From Bacillota bacterium (GTDB lineage Bacteria > Bacillota > Clostridia > Lachnospirales > Lachnospiraceae): DNA of 64,000 nt. The stretch spans positions 28,739 to 92,738 of the forward strand of contig JAEYFP010000028.1 in assembly GCA_023402845.1 (NCBI GenBank), given 5' to 3'. Under the pieces are notes generated by a model. It did no database searches and had not been told where the DNA came from. It was given only the letters and a program-made list of their open reading frames with translations. How positions within the stretch are numbered: the first letter of the stretch is position 1; each line of letters begins with the position of its first letter. The translations under genes were made by a program, and so were the position numbers. Shown piece by piece: positions 34,957 through 44,695 of this stretch.

Positions 34957-35081
34957 TAGGTTTTTCTACAAAACGTCATTTATTAATTGAACTAGTTTTT
35001 TTTTCGAAATATTTTAAGTTTTGCTTTGCTTCTTCCGTTTTAATGAAAGTTTCCGCCTGACAAGCGAGCGCTGTTCGCATG

Positions 35082-36368
35082 CTACTCGGTCACACTGTCT
35101 CTGTCCAGCATTTCTTCAATAAAGATTCCAAAACCTTTTGTTGCATCCTGTACAAACACATGTGTAACCGCACCGATAATTTTTCCGTTCTGCAGGATCG
35201 GGGAACCGCTCATACCCTGTACAATACCACCGGTCAACTCTAACAGGCGTTCATCGGTAACCTTGAGCACAATGCCTCGGTTTACATTCTCTCCTTCCGA
35301 ATTCATATTAATTTTTGTAATTTCCACTTCATACAATTCCGCCTGCCCGCTGATGCAGCAAAGGATTTGAGCGGGACCGAGTACAATCTCCTGTTTCATG
35401 GCTATCGGATAACTGCTCATGGAGGCGGCCTCTAAAAGTGCCTCGGTTCCCTCCCCAAATATCCCGTGATCCGTATTTTGCGTGATCCTGCCGATTTCAT
35501 TTTCGGGAAGATAATCAATAATCCCCATCAATTCACCCGGAGAGCCACTTTCTCCTTTGATGATGGAAATAATATCCGTATGGTACAGCGTACCGCTTCC
35601 AAGCTCCAGAAGTTCTGCAGTATCGATATCATTGATGCCATGGCCGAGCGCACCAAATTCCAGATTTTCGTCAATATAAGTCAGAGTACCGATTCCCTGT
35701 ACATTATCCCGAACCCAGACGCCGATTTTGTATTCCTGGGCGGAGCTCATGACCGGTACTACCTTTACCTCCAGTTCCTGCTCCGCCCGGCGTATTTTTA
35801 AAATTAATTCCTCCCCATCGCAGTTTTTTACCGTTTCAATCAGTTCCCTTTTATTTTGAATTTCTACACCGTTGACTGCTTTGATATAATCCCCGCTCTG
35901 CAGAATTTCCGAGGCCGGCTCATAATTCATTCCATCTGCTCCCTTGACGGCACCGGTTTCCAGCACAAGAATCCCATCCGATTTAACATAAATTCCAATC
36001 GGCATACCGATCGGTGTCAACAGGCATTCCTCCACGACATCAAGCGTCACACTTTTTAAAGGGATCATGCCGAACAGGCGGCATTCAAGCGTATAGCTTC
36101 CTGTCTTGGAGCTTTGAAATGTCACAGGCCGGTTCAGGGATACAGGAATTGGACTCTGTACTTCTTCCTCACCGAAATTTCCTACGGGCAAAATTTCGCC
36201 GGAAGCAGGCACCGACAAACTCAGCCGTTGTTCCTTGCCTTTTACAATTTTAATTTCATCCGGGATTCTGTTTTTTGTATCGATATAATAATAGATTAGT
36301 CCTGATATCACCAATATTCCGCAGACAGCAATCAAAAACTTCCTGTATATTCTTTGTTTTTTGTTCAC
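35082..36368 (-). CDS. spoIVB: SpoIVB peptidase (sigma-K checkpoint)
   Basis: S55-family serine peptidase secreted from the forespore that triggers pro-sigma-K processing. An N-terminal membrane segment (IAVCGILVISGLIYYY) is followed by a PDZ domain (GMPIGIYVKSDGILVLE, GDYIKAVNGVEI) and the peptidase part with catalytic His in NTDHGIFGEG and Ser in GMSGSPI. From a GTG at 36368 it has about 428 residues, matching B. subtilis (425); a longer frame to 36473 exists. It follows recN after a terminator, so it has its own promoter. Confidence 0.93.
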   Translation of the reverse strand: MNKKQRIYRKFLIAVCGILVISGLIYYYIDTKNRIPDEIKIVKGKEQRLSLSVPASGEILPVGNFGEEEVQSPIPVSLNRPVTFQSSKTGSYTLECRLFGMIPLKSVTLDVVEECLLTPIGMPIGIYVKSDGILVLETGAVKGADGMNYEPASEILQSGDYIKAVNGVEIQNKRELIETVKNCDGEELILKIRRAEQELEVKVVPVMSSAQEYKIGVWVRDNVQGIGTLTYIDENLEFGALGHGINDIDTAELLELGSGTLYHTDIISIIKGESGSPGELMGIIDYLPENEIGRITQNTDHGIFGEGTEALLEAASMSSYPIAMKQEIVLGPAQILCCISGQAELYEVEITKINMNSEGENVNRGIVLKVTDERLLELTGGIVQGMSGSPILQNGKIIGAVTHVFVQDATKGFGIFIEEMLDRDSVTE

Positions 36369-36488
36369 GAAACCACATACCTTTCTTGACGAACAAAAGT
36401 GCGCCCCGCCCACTCCTGCACGAAGTACTTTTATTTCATTGAGAAGTAATCCTTTACCACCGCAATGTAACATGTCTTCCTAATGAAA

Positions 36489-36519
36489 TAAAAAAACGAA
36501 AGAACCTTGGTTCTCCCGT
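36489..36519 (-). terminator. terminator after recN
   Basis: An 11-bp stem (36496-36506 with 36509-36519, two G-U pairs, two-base loop), followed on the minus strand by a run of seven T. It ends the long Asp23-to-recN run and separates spoIVB. Confidence 0.8.
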
Positions 36520-36548
36520 TTTAGTATGTGATGTTTTTTTACTTTCAA

Positions 36549-38234
36549 TCAGGTTTTCTTTGTTTTCTTTGCCAGTTTTTTCATTTCCTTTGCGTTCTTT
36601 AAAACTGTGTCGGTGATCTGGACGCCGCCCAGCATTCTGGCAAGTTCTTTTTCAGATTCAGCTTCCGACAATCGCTTCACCATTGTGACGGTTCTGCCGT
36701 CCGATACATTTTTGCTGATTTCAAAATGTGTGTCCGCCATCGCAGCGATCTGCGGAAGATGCGTCACACAGATCACCTGATGATTACCGGCAAGCAACGC
36801 CAGCTTTTCTGAAACCTTCTGAGCCGTACGGCCGCTGATACCCGTATCAATTTCATCAAAAATCAGAGTACCAACCTGATCACGACTTGCAAGCACCGCT
36901 TTTAGGGCAAGCATAATCCTCGAAAGCTCTCCGCCGGAAGCAACCTGGGCAAGCGGCTTCACTTTTTCACCCGGATTCGTGCTGATCAAAAATTCCACCT
37001 CATCATATCCGTCAGGTCCCGGCTTATTCTCATTTGCCTCAACATTAATTTCAAACCTGGCATCCAAAAAATTCAAATCAATCAACGCAATCTGGATGTC
37101 CTTTGCCAAAAGCAGAGCCTGCGCATTCCTGATTGCAGAAGCTTCCCCGCATAACTGAAGAAGTTCCTCTTTCAGGCACTTCATTTTCTTCTGAAGACCG
37201 GAGATATATTCCTCATAATTCCGATACTTCTCAAGCTGTTCCTCCTGCTTCTCGCAGTATGCAAGTACTTGTGCAAGCGTAATCCCATATTTACTCTTTA
37301 AACGGTTGAGCACGTTCAGACGCTCTTCGGTCTGCACATATTCCTCTTCCCCGAAGCTTAAGCTGTCCTCATAATCGGCAACAGCCCTGTTAAAATCATT
37401 CAACAGGCTGTCAATATCCGTAATCTGCGCTAAAAGGCCTTCCATTTCCTCATCATAGGCGGCAACGGATTTTAATGTACCGAATGCGCGCCCGATTGCC
37501 GCTCCCGCTCCATTTTCCGTCTCATAGCCAGTATATTGATGCACGACCGCAATCGCCTCCGCAATTTTTTTCGCATTCGTCATTTTGCGGTAATCCTGCT
37601 CTAATTGCTCATCCTCGCCGAGAATCACTGCAGCCCCACGAATTTCCTCAGTCTCAAACTGCGCAAGCGCCGTTTCCTTTTCTCTGTTTCCATCCGCCTG
37701 TTCGGCTTTAAGAAGCTCCGCCTGTACCTTTGAATAGTGCCCATATTCGGTTGCAATACGCAAAAGAAGCTGCGAGAACTCCTCTCCGCAATAGCTGTCG
37801 AGTATTTCCCGGTGCTTTTTCTTATATAAAAGCGACTGATGCTCATGCTGCCCGTGAATGTCAATCAGCATACCGGAAAGTTCCTTCAGCGAAGCGACCG
37901 GCACTGTTTCCCCGTTTACCTTGCAGACACCCCTGCCATTCATAATTTTGCGCTGCATAATGATCTGTCCGTCTTCGGAAAGAATATCCATTTCATGCAG
38001 CTTCGCTTCCTGTTCCTCATTCTCTATCAAAAAAATCAACTCGCAGAGGGCATATTCCGCGTCCTCCCGAACAACATCCTTTGGCATCCGCTTTCCGAGC
38101 GCAAAATTCACCGCATCGATAATGATAGATTTTCCGGCTCCGGTTTCACCGGTCAAAATATTCAGCCCTTTTGAAAAATCAATATCAACTTCATCAATTA
38201 ATGCAATATTTCTCACATGAAGATTTGTCAGCAT
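36549..38234 (-). CDS. recN: DNA repair protein RecN
   Basis: SMC-like ATPase for double-strand break repair. Walker A GETGAGKSIIIDA near residue 30, coiled-coil middle, ABC signature LASGGELSRIMLALK, Walker B TLIFDEIDTGISG. 561 residues, normal. Last gene of the run that begins at the Asp23 gene. Confidence 0.96.
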   Translation of the reverse strand: MLTNLHVRNIALIDEVDIDFSKGLNILTGETGAGKSIIIDAVNFALGKRMPKDVVREDAEYALCELIFLIENEEQEAKLHEMDILSEDGQIIMQRKIMNGRGVCKVNGETVPVASLKELSGMLIDIHGQHEHQSLLYKKKHREILDSYCGEEFSQLLLRIATEYGHYSKVQAELLKAEQADGNREKETALAQFETEEIRGAAVILGEDEQLEQDYRKMTNAKKIAEAIAVVHQYTGYETENGAGAAIGRAFGTLKSVAAYDEEMEGLLAQITDIDSLLNDFNRAVADYEDSLSFGEEEYVQTEERLNVLNRLKSKYGITLAQVLAYCEKQEEQLEKYRNYEEYISGLQKKMKCLKEELLQLCGEASAIRNAQALLLAKDIQIALIDLNFLDARFEINVEANENKPGPDGYDEVEFLISTNPGEKVKPLAQVASGGELSRIMLALKAVLASRDQVGTLIFDEIDTGISGRTAQKVSEKLALLAGNHQVICVTHLPQIAAMADTHFEISKNVSDGRTVTMVKRLSEAESEKELARMLGGVQITDTVLKNAKEMKKLAKKTKKT

Positions 38235-38306
38235 TTGTTATCCTACCTCATTCTGCCAGTTTCTTTTTACAGCTGTCCGAGCTGCCACCGGCTTCTCGGT
38301 TTTCCT

Positions 38307-38756
38307 TTATCCAAGCATCGCGCGCAGATGATCCATCATCGTATAGGTGTCCTCTACGCTTCTGATGGCACACATAACTGTATCATCTCCCGCAATACAG
38401 CCGACCATCTGCGGAAAATGCAATGCATCAAGAGCGGCCGCAACTGCCATCGCCATACCGGATACGGTTTTGATGACAAGAATATTTTGAGCCATATCCA
38501 TAGAAATAAAGCCGTCCCGCAGCACGCGCACAAACTTTTCATTCAGCTCCTGCCGTCCCTCGCTATGCAATGCATATCGCTGTCCGCCGCCATCCGTCGA
38601 TATTTTGACAAGCTTCAGCTGCTTGATATCTCTTGATACCGTCGCCTGTGTGACCTGAAAACCCTCTCCATTCAGCAGTTCCGCAAGCTCCTCCTGCGTT
38701 TCCACAGCTTCATCCTTGATGATTTCTATTATTTTCTTATGTCTGCTGTTTTTCAT
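38307..38756 (-). CDS. argR: arginine repressor ArgR
   Basis: 149 residues, the length of B. subtilis AhrC. N-terminal winged helix (TQEELAELLNGEGFQVTQATVSRDIKQL, given here as QVTQATVSRDIKQLKLV) and C-terminal oligomerisation/arginine domain (GTIAGDDT-like CIAGDDTVMCAI). The ATG overlaps the nadK stop by one base. In this position between nadK and recN it is found in many Clostridia. Confidence 0.94.
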   Translation of the reverse strand: MKNSRHKKIIEIIKDEAVETQEELAELLNGEGFQVTQATVSRDIKQLKLVKISTDGGGQRYALHSEGRQELNEKFVRVLRDGFISMDMAQNILVIKTVSGMAMAVAAALDALHFPQMVGCIAGDDTVMCAIRSVEDTYTMMDHLRAMLG

Positions 38757-39616
38757 CACCGAACCTCGGACATCTTTCTGGACAGCACATCCAAAAAGCT
38801 TTCTTTGCTCATTTTAATGATCCGTGTCACTTCCTCAGCCTTTTTGATATCGATATATTCCCCTGATTTCAGGAAACATGCACTTACTCCGTCAAAAGAT
38901 ACTTCCGTCGTGTCCTGCTCCTGCCTTCTTCGCGAACCGATTTCAATGCGGATATCATCTTCCGCAGACAGCACGAGCGCGCGGGTAATGAGTGTGTGAG
39001 GACAAATTGGCGTGATGAGAATGACCTTCGCCTCCGGCTCCACAATCGGACCCCCCGCAGACAAATTATAGGCGGTTGAGCCGGTCGGAGTGGAAATGAT
39101 CACACCGTCTGCTTCATATGTGTTTAACAGCTTTCCATTTACAGAAATGCAAATACTCACAATACGCAGCGTACCGCTCCTTGTAATGACGATATCATTC
39201 AGCGCACTGTGTCTTGCGGCTTTTTTTCCGTTTATAAACGCTGTACCGCTTAACATCATCCGTTCTTCAATTTCATATTCCCCGTTAATCAGATGCTCGA
39301 GCATCGGAAAAATATGTTCTTTTTCCACTTCCGCCAAGTAGCCGAGTGTCCCAAGATTGATCCCAATCAGCGGAATGTTGCTTTTAGCCAGCCTTCCCGC
39401 GGCCTGGATCAGCGTTCCGTCACCGCCCAGCACAAGCACGCAGTCTGTATCCGGCGGTATGTCCTCCTGCTCCTCACAATCTGCCTTCACACAGGTGCGC
39501 TCCATTCCTTCATACAAACAGTGCATCCCGCGCAATTCCAAAAATTGCTTAATTGCCTTTGTCTTTTCAAAGCCCGGATCCTTTTCCACATTTGTCATCA
39601 CATAATAATTTTTCAT
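38756..39616 (-). CDS. nadK: NAD kinase
   Basis: Phosphorylates NAD to NADP. 286 residues, with LGGDGTLIQAA, the GINLGTLGYLAEV block, and GSTAYNLSAGGPIV. It overlaps argR by one base and follows tlyA by 27 bp. Confidence 0.96.
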   Translation of the reverse strand: MKNYYVMTNVEKDPGFEKTKAIKQFLELRGMHCLYEGMERTCVKADCEEQEDIPPDTDCVLVLGGDGTLIQAAGRLAKSNIPLIGINLGTLGYLAEVEKEHIFPMLEHLINGEYEIEERMMLSGTAFINGKKAARHSALNDIVITRSGTLRIVSICISVNGKLLNTYEADGVIISTPTGSTAYNLSAGGPIVEPEAKVILITPICPHTLITRALVLSAEDDIRIEIGSRRRQEQDTTEVSFDGVSACFLKSGEYIDIKKAEEVTRIIKMSKESFLDVLSRKMSEVR

Positions 39617-39643
39617 CGCGCCTGTACTCCTCTTCGCATTCGA

Positions 39644-40474
39644 TCATAGCTGTGCGTGTGCTTCCCCTACAATCGCCTCTACCCGGCTGTCCATGCTGTT
39701 TCCGTCGTTTATGCCGTTGTCATTGATAAAATCAGCCGGTTCTTTCTTTTTCATATAGAGCAAATATTCAATATTTCCCTCCGGACCTTTGATGGGCGAA
39801 TAAACCAGGCCTAACGGCAAAAAACCGTTTCCCGCGCAAAAGGCAAGCACCTTTCTGATAACCTCCTCATGCACGGATTTTTCCCTGACAACGCCCTTTT
39901 TGCCGACCTTTTCCCTGCCTGCCTCAAACTGAGGTTTGATCAGGCATACCATACTCGCACTGGGCTTTAAAAGCTCATATGCCGGCGGCAATATTTTTTC
40001 AAGAGAAATAAATGAGACATCCACAGAGGCAAAATCCGCCTCCTCCGCAATCGTTTCCTTCCCGACGTAACGGAAATTTGTCTTTTCCATACAGACTACC
40101 CGTTCATCATTGCGCAGCCTCCAATCCAGCTGCCCATGTCCGACATCAATGGCATAGACCTTTTGGGCACCGTTTTGCAGCATACAATCTGTAAAACCAC
40201 CGGTCGAAGCACCGATATCCAGACAGACCAAATCAGTCAGATTGATCCCGAATTCTCTGATCGCTTTTTCCAGCTTCAGGCCTCCTCTGCTCACATATTT
40301 GAGCGGATTCCCCTTTACCAGCAGTTTAATTCCCTCTTCTTCAAATACTGCTCCTGCCTTATCTTCTCTCTGTCCTTTAACAAATACATTGCCGGACATG
40401 ATGATCGCCTTTGCCTTCTCCCTCGAAGGTGCAAAACCCTGATTGACAAGAATCACATCTAACCGTTCTTTCAT
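39644..40474 (-). CDS. tlyA: TlyA-family rRNA 2'-O-methyltransferase / hemolysin-like
   Basis: 276 residues: S4 RNA-binding domain (LDVILVNQGFAPSREKAKAII) shown by RLDVILVNQGF at the start, then an FtsJ-type methyltransferase (DIGASTGGFTDCML, SAM site; SVDVSFISL). The start overlaps dxs by four bases. Confidence 0.93.
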   Translation of the reverse strand: MKERLDVILVNQGFAPSREKAKAIIMSGNVFVKGQREDKAGAVFEEEGIKLLVKGNPLKYVSRGGLKLEKAIREFGINLTDLVCLDIGASTGGFTDCMLQNGAQKVYAIDVGHGQLDWRLRNDERVVCMEKTNFRYVGKETIAEEADFASVDVSFISLEKILPPAYELLKPSASMVCLIKPQFEAGREKVGKKGVVREKSVHEEVIRKVLAFCAGNGFLPLGLVYSPIKGPEGNIEYLLYMKKKEPADFINDNGINDGNSMDSRVEAIVGEAHAQL

Positions 40475-42348
40475 ACTCTTCTGCCCACACCTGTATATTC
40501 CGTAATGATCCGCTTAATAATCGTATCCTTGTCAATGCCGACCTCCTGCTTTAACAACTCCACATTGCCATGCTCGATATAATCGTCCGGAAGGGAAATA
40601 ATCAGTACAGAGGCCGCCTGCTTATGCACGTCCATATAATCGCGGAGCTTTTCACCGTATCCCCCGCTTTGTACATTTTCCTCAAGTGTCACGAGCAGAC
40701 TGTGGGTTTTAGCCATCTGCTTAATGGTCTCTTCATCGATCGGCTTTACAAAACGCGCATTGATCAAACTACACGAATATCCACGTTCCTTTAAATCTTT
40801 CCTGACTGCTTCCGCTGTCTTTACCATACTGCCGACGGCAAATAACGCAATATCCGCTTCTTCATAAAGAACTTCGCTTTTTCCGTAAATGACCGGCGCA
40901 CGAAATTCCTTTAAACCGTCATATGCCTCGCCGCGCGGATAACGAACCGCAATCGGAGATTCAAAACTCACCGCAAATTTTATCATATCGGAAAGCTCCC
41001 ATTTATTTTTCGGAGCCATAACACTCATATTCGGAATTGAGGATAAAAACGATAAATCAAAAATGCCCTGGTGTGTTTCCCCGTCGCTTCCGACAAGTCC
41101 GGCCCTGTCAATCGCAAATACGACCGGCAGGTTTTGGATGCAGACATCATGCAAAATCTGATCGTACGCACGTTGCAAAAATGAGGAATAAACCGCCACG
41201 ATCGGACGCAGCCCTCCCGCCGCAAGTCCTGCCGCAAACGTCACCGCATGCTCCTCCGCAATCCCTACGTCAAAAAAACGTTCGGGATACATGTTGGAAA
41301 ACCGCTTCAGACCTGTCCCGTCCGGCATAGCGGCCGTGACAGCCACAACCTTCTCATTTCTGGCACCCAGCTTCGTCATAACCGTGGAAAATACATCCGT
41401 ATAGTTTGATTTCACACGGTTTACCGAAGGAAGCCCAGTCTCGATATCAAACGGCTCCGCTCCGTGAAAGCGCGCCGGATGACGCTCCGCCGGCAGATAG
41501 CCCTTGCCCTTTTTTGTAATGACATGGACGATCACACATTTGTTGATTTTACGCGCCTCTTTGAACATCTTCGTCAGAGCACCGATATCATGTCCGTCGA
41601 CCGGGCCTAAATAGGTAATCCCCATATCCTCAAAAAACATGCCTGGCACAACAAGCTGCTTGATACCGCTTTTGTAGCGTTTCAGTGTGTCCACAACCGA
41701 ATCTCCGTATTTTGGGATTTTTAACAGCGTATCCTCCAAGGAAATTTTAAAATTTTTATAGGCCTCCGCCGTACGGATACTTCTCAGATATTTTGATACG
41801 CCGCCCACATTTTCCGCAATTGACATATTATTATCATTTAAAACAATCACATAATTTGTTTCCAGACGGGACGCGTTATTCAGCGCTTCATAAGCCATGC
41901 CGCCCGTCAGCGCGCCGTCACCGATTACTGCGTAAACACCGTAGTCCTCTCCTTTGATATCCCGCGCCTTGACAAGACCAAGTCCCGCCGAAACGGACGT
42001 TGAGCTGTGTCCCGTATCAAAACTGTCGCAGGGACTCTCCTTTCGCTTTGGAAATCCACTCATACCGCCGTATTTGCGCAACATATCAAAACCGTCCCGC
42101 CTTCCTGTAAGCAGTTTGTGTGTATAGGACTGATGTCCGACATCCCATATGATTTTATCGTCCGGAAGCGTCGCCACCAAATGCAGCGCCATCGTAAGCT
42201 CCACAGCACCGAGATTAGAGCCCAGATGACCTCCGGAAACACTGATTTTCTTCACAAGAAATTCCCTGATTTCCTGCGCCAAAATTGCATAATCCTCCCT
42301 GTCGATGTCCTTAATATCATTTGGTTCTTTAATTTTATCGAGTATCAT
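40471..42348 (-). CDS. dxs: 1-deoxy-D-xylulose-5-phosphate synthase
   Basis: First step of the MEP isoprenoid pathway, ThDP enzyme. 625 residues with VIGDGALTGGMAYEALNNA (ThDP/Mg site), HGAEPFDIETG, GIAEEHAVTFAAG and the transketolase C-domain. Next to ispA, so isoprenoid precursors and prenyl chain synthesis are co-located. Confidence 0.97.
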   Translation of the reverse strand: MILDKIKEPNDIKDIDREDYAILAQEIREFLVKKISVSGGHLGSNLGAVELTMALHLVATLPDDKIIWDVGHQSYTHKLLTGRRDGFDMLRKYGGMSGFPKRKESPCDSFDTGHSSTSVSAGLGLVKARDIKGEDYGVYAVIGDGALTGGMAYEALNNASRLETNYVIVLNDNNMSIAENVGGVSKYLRSIRTAEAYKNFKISLEDTLLKIPKYGDSVVDTLKRYKSGIKQLVVPGMFFEDMGITYLGPVDGHDIGALTKMFKEARKINKCVIVHVITKKGKGYLPAERHPARFHGAEPFDIETGLPSVNRVKSNYTDVFSTVMTKLGARNEKVVAVTAAMPDGTGLKRFSNMYPERFFDVGIAEEHAVTFAAGLAAGGLRPIVAVYSSFLQRAYDQILHDVCIQNLPVVFAIDRAGLVGSDGETHQGIFDLSFLSSIPNMSVMAPKNKWELSDMIKFAVSFESPIAVRYPRGEAYDGLKEFRAPVIYGKSEVLYEEADIALFAVGSMVKTAEAVRKDLKERGYSCSLINARFVKPIDEETIKQMAKTHSLLVTLEENVQSGGYGEKLRDYMDVHKQAASVLIISLPDDYIEHGNVELLKQEVGIDKDTIIKRIITEYTGVGRRV

Positions 42349-42365
42349 TAGAATGCCCCGTTTCT

Positions 42366-43262
42366 TTACTTAATTCGTGTGATTAGCTCCCTGACGAGCA
42401 TCATCAAAAATTCATTCTTATAAGGCAGGCTTTTCAGACCGCTGACCGCCAGTTCCGAGTACATCGCAACATCCTGATGTGCCTGCTTCAGACCCTTTAA
42501 TGTGACATAAGTCACCTTGTGATTTTTTTCATCGGAACCGATCTCTTTCCCCAATATCTCCTGGGTACTTTCTACATCCAGAATATCATCCTGAATCTGA
42601 AAAGCAATACCTATCTGTTCAGCTGCCTTAGAAATAACGGCCGTCTCCTCTTCAGTTGCGCCTCCGAGCACCGCTCCCGTCATCATCGCACTCTGAATCA
42701 GCGCACCAGTCTTTAATTTAAAAATAAACAGCAATTCTTTTTCGTTCAGTGCGGCTTGCTTTTTTTCTGCCTCCACATCGAAGGTCTGCCCGCCAACCAT
42801 CCCGTAAATTCCTGCTTTTCCGGCAAGAATCTGAAACGCCCTAGCGACCTTCTGAAGCTCAAAACCCATGTCAAACCCCTTCGCAGCCGTCTCGTATGCA
42901 TAATTTAAAAGCGCGTCACCAGCCAGGATTGCCATATCCTCCCCATAAGCAATATGAGTTGTCCTTTTGCCTCGCCGGTATTCGTCGTTGTCCATCGCCG
43001 GCAGATCGTCATGCACTAAGGAATACGTATGGATCATCTCAAGTGCTGCCATAAACGGCTCGATTACCGCATGGGTTCCGCCGAACATTCGATACGTTTC
43101 CAGCATCAGTATCGGACGAATCCGTTTTCCTCCCGCTAAAAGACTGTAATTCATTGCTTTAAGAACGGTCTTCTGACAGCCCTCTTCCTTGAGAATCCCA
43201 TATTTTTCGAGTACCTCATTGGCATAGGCCGTCCTATTTGCAAGCTCCTCTTTAAAATTCAT
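42366..43262 (-). CDS. ispA: polyprenyl (farnesyl/geranyl) diphosphate synthase
   Basis: 298 residues with both aspartate-rich motifs: DDLPAMDND and QIQDDILDVES. The GGKRIRPIL block binds isopentenyl diphosphate. Overlaps xseB by 11 bases. Chain length (C15 assumed) is not provable from motifs alone. Confidence 0.95.
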   Translation of the reverse strand: MNFKEELANRTAYANEVLEKYGILKEEGCQKTVLKAMNYSLLAGGKRIRPILMLETYRMFGGTHAVIEPFMAALEMIHTYSLVHDDLPAMDNDEYRRGKRTTHIAYGEDMAILAGDALLNYAYETAAKGFDMGFELQKVARAFQILAGKAGIYGMVGGQTFDVEAEKKQAALNEKELLFIFKLKTGALIQSAMMTGAVLGGATEEETAVISKAAEQIGIAFQIQDDILDVESTQEILGKEIGSDEKNHKVTYVTLKGLKQAHQDVAMYSELAVSGLKSLPYKNEFLMMLVRELITRIK

Positions 43263-43476
43263 GCAGCTCCCCTTCTTCTCCCATCATAAGCACCTGTTTT
43301 TCCACATGCTCAATTTTATTGCTGCAATATTTCAACAGCTCCATCCCTTCCTGATATAGCCGAAACGAATCCTCCAACGGAATTCCCTCTGCCTGCAGCC
43401 CACGCATTGTCTCATCCACTTTTTCAAAGGCTTCCTCCAGAGAAAGCGATTCCAATTCTTCCTTATTCATTCCCAT
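43252..43476 (-). CDS. xseB: exodeoxyribonuclease VII small subunit
   Basis: 74 residues, typical XseB: SLEEAFEKVDETMRGL and the helix IPLEDSFRLYQEGMELLKYC. It overlaps xseA by 14 bases and ispA by 11. Confidence 0.93.
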   Translation of the reverse strand: MGMNKEELESLSLEEAFEKVDETMRGLQAEGIPLEDSFRLYQEGMELLKYCSNKIEHVEKQVLMMGEEGELHEF

Positions 43477-44686
43477 CTTTTTTTCTCCTTATCGCCTGCT
43501 TGTCCCGCACCTCTGTTTGAAGAATACCATTTTTCATTTGAAGCGTCAAAAGCTGTCCGAGACGTACCTGCCTAATATCGGTAACGGCTTCTTTTCTCTC
43601 GTTCTCCACATATGCGTATCCGCTTTGCAGGCGGTCCAACGGGGACAGCGCCTTCAACCTTTCGATCCGTAGCTGCAGGCCATGCCTTTTCTCTGTTAAA
43701 ATCTGCTGCATCCTCTTTTCCATGCGTTCCTGCTCATTTACGCAGCGCATTTTCTTTTCCCGTATTCTGCTTTGCGGGCTTACCGCAAAAAGCCTTAAAC
43801 GCATCTGCTCACATCGGTTTTTCTTTTCGTTTATCTGCCTGTTAAAATGATGCCGCAGGAGGCTGTATAAATCAAAACACCTGCGTGCATATTCCTCATA
43901 GGAAAATACAGCCAGCTCCGCAGCTGCGGACGGAGTCGGCGCACGCAGATCCGCCGCATAATCTGCAATCGTTGTATCCGTTTCATGTCCTACCGCAGAA
44001 ATAATTGGTACCCTGCAATCGAAAATTGCCCTTGCTACAGCTTCCTCATTAAATGCCCACAAATCCTCTATGGAACCGCCGCCCCTGCCTACAATCATCA
44101 CATCGACGCCCGCTGACTCCAAGACACGAATACCATTCACTATACTTTCCTTTGCGCCTTCTCCCTGCACAAGCGCCGGATATAAAATAAGCTGCACATA
44201 AGGATTGCGGCGCTTTGCAATATTGATAATATCCTGCACAGCGGCGCCGGTCGGTGCCGTTACGATACCGATTTTCTGCGCATAGGCAGGAACCTGCTTT
44301 TTATACTCTGCGGCAAACATGCCCATCTCTTCCAGCTCTTTTTTTAACTGCTCATATTTTTCATAAAGCAAACCGGCCCCATCCAAAATAATATCCTTGG
44401 CATAGAGCTGATATTTACCGTCACGCTCATAGACCTCAATGCTTCCGCCCGCAACAATCTGCTGCCCTTCCTTGAGCGTAAAGCCGAGACCTTTTCTGAA
44501 GCCCGCAAACATAACACAGGTCAACATGCCTGTTTTGTCCTTCATCGTAAAATATATGTGACCTGAGGAGTGGTATTTGACATTCGATACCTCTCCCTTT
44601 ACATAAATAGAACGCAGCATATAGTCCTGCGAAAACATGTTTTTAATATATGAATTGATCTGTCCTACGGAATATACACTCTTCAT
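43463..44686 (-). CDS. xseA: exodeoxyribonuclease VII large subunit
   Basis: 407 residues from the ATG at 44686 (AAGG seven bases upstream). N-terminal OB-fold (VKGEVSNVKYHSSGHIYF) and nuclease domain with DVMIVGRGGGSIEDLWAFN and SAVGHETDTTIADYAADLRAPTP (shown here as SAVGHETDTTIADYAA). A basic coiled coil follows. Confidence 0.96.
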   Translation of the reverse strand: MKSVYSVGQINSYIKNMFSQDYMLRSIYVKGEVSNVKYHSSGHIYFTMKDKTGMLTCVMFAGFRKGLGFTLKEGQQIVAGGSIEVYERDGKYQLYAKDIILDGAGLLYEKYEQLKKELEEMGMFAAEYKKQVPAYAQKIGIVTAPTGAAVQDIINIAKRRNPYVQLILYPALVQGEGAKESIVNGIRVLESAGVDVMIVGRGGGSIEDLWAFNEEAVARAIFDCRVPIISAVGHETDTTIADYAADLRAPTPSAAAELAVFSYEEYARRCFDLYSLLRHHFNRQINEKKNRCEQMRLRLFAVSPQSRIREKKMRCVNEQERMEKRMQQILTEKRHGLQLRIERLKALSPLDRLQSGYAYVENERKEAVTDIRQVRLGQLLTLQMKNGILQTEVRDKQAIRRKKDGNE

Positions 44687-44695
44687 ATGCAAACC

